Source of the DNA: Asterias amurensis
Taxonomy: Eukaryota > Echinodermata > Asteroidea > Forcipulatida > Asteriidae
Direction of reading: 5' to 3'
DNA length: 64,000 nt
NCBI RefSeq assembly: GCF_032118995.1
Contig: NC_092666.1
Span: forward strand, 8,382,501-8,446,500
Shown in pieces: positions 61,720-64,000 of this stretch. The notes beneath the pieces are model-generated. The model was not told where the DNA came from. It was given only the letters and a program-made list of their open reading frames with translations, and did not search any database. How positions within the stretch are numbered: position 1 is the first letter of the stretch; each line of letters begins with the position of its first letter. Made by a program: the position numbers and the translations under genes.

Positions 61720-61940
61720 GCAAAAGATTAAGGTTGGCTAGAGGGCAATGATTATTGACCACCATGAGTGGTCAGATGAGATGCATGGAGGCACCAACAG
61801 ACTGAGGGGGGGGGAGTGCAAAAGATTAAGGTTGGCTAGAGGGCAATGATTATTGACCACCATGAGTGGTCAGATGAGATGCATGGAGGCACCAACAGAC
61901 TGAGGGGGGGGGAGTGCAAAAGATTAAGGTTGGCTAGAAC
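61720..61940 (+). repeat. about 95-bp tandem repeat with a partial lead, three units
   Basis: The unit begins GAGGGCAATGATTATTGACC and contains GACTGAGGGGGGGGGAGTG. Three copies, starting around 61643, 61740 and 61836, are nearly identical. Inside is a small inverted word, ACCACCATGAGTGGT. Confidence 0.9.
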
Positions 61941-61974
61941 TTTCCCACCGGGATACTAACTAAAAAATAGGCCA

Positions 61975-62483
61975 ATGATTCCTTACAATTTACCCACAAT
62001 CTCAAAAACTACAGCACATAAAATAAACAAGTAAAATTTAAAGGAAGCTTTCTACCATCAATAACTTCAAACCATAAGTAAGTTTAAAGGGAATGAAATT
62101 GTCAAAGACCAGTCATCTCACTAACTTGGTGTATCCAACATAATTAAGCATAAAATAACAAAATTTTAATAAATAATAATAAAATTTGAGCTAAATTGGC
62201 CATCAAAGTTGAGAGAAAATCATGAGAGAAAAAAACACCCTTGTTGAATGAATTTATGTGCTTTCAGATAGGAATAAAAGACTTCTGGTTTAGTGAGAAA
62301 TTACCTCTTTCTCAAAATCTATGCTGCTTCAGAGGGAGCCATTTCTCACAATGTTTTATACTATCAACAGCTCTCCAACGCTCGTTACCAAGTTTTTAAG
62401 CTATTTGTTTATAGTTATTACCAAATGTGTACCTTCCCTTTCATGCAAATCTGTGGACATTGTGTTTTGTGTCCTACAAACAG
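61975..62483. mobile_element. family-D MITE split by a family-C MITE
   Basis: D sequence TCTCAAAAACTACAGCACAT up to AGTAAGTTTAA at about 62095; the family-C copy follows (AAAGGGAATGAAATTG to TACCTTCCCTTT at 62441); D resumes as CAAATCTGTGGACATTGTGT. In other D copies this junction reads AGTTTAATGTAAATCTG, so C entered at the TTAA of D. Confidence 0.75.
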
Positions 62484-62649
62484 TCTGAACATCAACAATA
62501 AATTGCTACACATTGTATCCAGTTTTAAGGACTCTCAAACCCACGATTTGTTGTGAATATTTCTGGAAATAAGAGTATTTGTAACTCAAGGCAAACAAAA
62601 CCATTGGGCTGGGCCCTAAATAGACTATGAAGAAGCATCACAGGTCATC

Positions 62650-62772
62650 CAAATGTAACAGGCTTGAAACTCAAGTCTGGAAACATCATGATGAAGAGGC
62701 TTGAAACTCAAGTCTGGAAACATCATGATGAAGAGGCTTGAAACTCAAGTCTGGAAACATCATGATGAAGAT
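62650..62772 (+). repeat. about 43-bp tandem repeat, three units
   Basis: The unit is AGGCTTGAAACTCAAGTCTG plus GAAACATCATGATGAAG, three copies. Confidence 0.9.
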
Positions 62773-63112
62773 GTGATGTACATCTAACAACTGAAACCAC
62801 CCACACAGCCAGCCCTATTAAACTAATTATCTCTTCAAAACTTTGCCTCCTTGCATAACTATGAAAAAGACCCACAGGATGAACTGCATTCCTGGGCCAT
62901 GACTTAGCTCAATACATGAAACAACTATAAATACAAAGGAATATGCAAATGAGACCACTTGTGACTTCTCAAGTTCCAATAAACAATGACCTGTACAGCT
63001 GGACCTGATTGGGGGTCAGGGGTGGAAGGGGGGGGGGGGTTGGCAAGAGGAATTCCTCCATGGTAAATTCCTCCATGGTAGGACTAACTATGGCATGAAA
63101 ATTCAAGGAAAG

Positions 63113-63477
63113 CTTAAGAATTGGTAAGAAACAAAAATCGTGATGATCACAGATTAACATAAAATTTTACACGGTCTAATGATGATAGTAGAAAAATCCC
63201 ATGAAATATTTTTGTCTGAAATTTCATATTTGATGAGAAATAAAGAATCTAATTTCGGGTTTGGAGTTTATCGCTCAGTGAGCGTTTTATTCATTTTTGT
63301 TTTGGCATTGATGCAATGCAAAATTTGTAACCGTATTTCACTATTCTCTTGTGACCAAGATGGTCGATCTCTAACTTCAACAGGTTTGTCAGTTAAGGCA
63401 TGGTGGATTACAAAGAGTGCTTACATTGTCAACAACTTTTTTTGCCAGCAAAACCAATTCTGTAATGTTCTTTTAAG
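63113..63477. mobile_element. family-E TTAA MITE
   Basis: TTAAGAATTGGTAAGAAACA at the left and CTGTAATGTTCTTTTAA at the right. Confidence 0.75.
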
Positions 63478-63479
63478 AG

Positions 63480-63725
63480 AATAATAGTGTAAATTCTATA
63501 ATAGAAGAGTTTGCGGTAACACCATGTAATAATCTCTAAATGAGTTGGGGTGGTTCTGAAAAGAACCGTTGGTTTAACTCGACGTTTCGATCAGTATGCT
63601 CTGATAGTCTTCTGATCGTCTTCTGATCGTCTTCTGGAGTGTACATAAGTTCTCGTATGTATGAGTAAGCAATGGTTAGCAAAATAGGAGGTTCACCTCT
63701 CAGTTAAATGTTAAAATCAAAGGGA
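63480..63725. repeat. stem-loop motif with short tandem
   Basis: GGTAACACCATGTAATAATC at 63514 and AACTCGACGTTTCGATCAGT at 63576, followed by TCTTCTGATCG three times at 63608-63640. It matches the 13620-14035 element, of which it is one end. Confidence 0.55.
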
Positions 63726-64000
63726 ACTATAATATAGAAAACAGAACCATACATTTCTGTCTGTCACACATACACACACGAAAGTTACTAAGATTCTTAA
63801 ACATTACCACGTATGCATTTTTTACTACAAAAATCACAATAAACACGACGGGAATGGAGGTAGAGTTAGACTCGGCTGACTTAAACAAAACAATTGTGTA
63901 GGTAATTAGGCCTATCACATTTAGACCAGAAAGTTATACTATTTAGTATTAGTCTGAGCTTTTTTTTTCGAAAGAAAAAATGAACTTCTTTAAAAACTTC
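63726..64000. other. right edge, nothing recognised
   Basis: AT-rich sequence. If XRCC1 continues, its first exons should lie beyond this edge. Confidence 0.4.

Noticed and set aside
61643-61940. CRISPR array from regularly spaced repeats
   Set aside because: It is a eukaryotic minisatellite with contiguous identical units and no variable spacers.
63727-63918. First XRCC1 exon on the minus strand
   Set aside because: The hydrophobic peptide does not resemble the XRCC1 N-terminus and no suitable splice sites were seen.

Overview
The window looks like nuclear DNA of an animal, most likely a marine deuterostome and probably an echinoderm such as a sea star; the taxon is inference. It is AT-rich, genes have small exons and GT-AG introns, and much of the rest is palindromic MITEs, tRNA-derived SINEs, retroelement 3' tails and minisatellites. 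No bacterial-style operons, rRNA or CRISPR are seen.

Five genes are recognised, all on the minus strand. From left to right: (1) an HPS6 homologue (BLOC-2 subunit), 1593-23792, for which 16 coding exons could be traced with matching splice phases at every junction, missing only a short first exon; (2) mevalonate kinase, 28286-29521, uninterrupted; (3) PGAP4/TMEM246, the Golgi GalNAc transferase for GPI anchors, 35202-36416, uninterrupted; (4) a small four-EF-hand calcium-binding protein, 39754-40227; (5) a piece of XRCC1 (DNA single-strand break repair scaffold), 58437-61439, which lacks its central exons and has an incompatible splice phase, an in-frame stop and a duplicated exon fragment. 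It is therefore either a damaged locus or an assembly problem. The genes have unrelated jobs (lysosome-related organelle biogenesis, isoprenoid synthesis, GPI-anchor remodelling, Ca2+ signalling, DNA repair); nothing suggests a functional cluster.

Introns and intergenic DNA are full of mobile elements. Six or more families of 330-390 bp foldback MITEs, all bounded by TTAA, occur again and again; several share half-elements and a common internal motif, and one is inserted in another exactly at a TTAA. There are also a hAT-like non-autonomous element with an 8-bp target duplication and a tRNA-like insert, two copies of a MITE with CTAGAGGGCGC ends, long inverted repeats (one pair flanks two HPS6 exons), a near-perfect 62-bp-arm palindrome, tRNA-Leu-headed SINEs, a Penelope-like relic with a GIY-YIG-type C-terminus, and the degenerate gag and pol pieces of a Ty3/gypsy-like LTR element (46957-53373). 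Tandem repeats of about three units occur at six places.

Region by region: 1-24000 HPS6 with repeat-filled introns; 24000-28285 repeats and MITEs; 28286-36416 MVK and PGAP4, each with a MITE right after its stop codon; 36417-40250 palindromes, MITEs and the EF-hand gene; 40280-46200 MITEs, Penelope relic and foldbacks; 46200-56400 retroelement graveyard; 56400-64000 MITEs, XRCC1 fragment and minisatellites.
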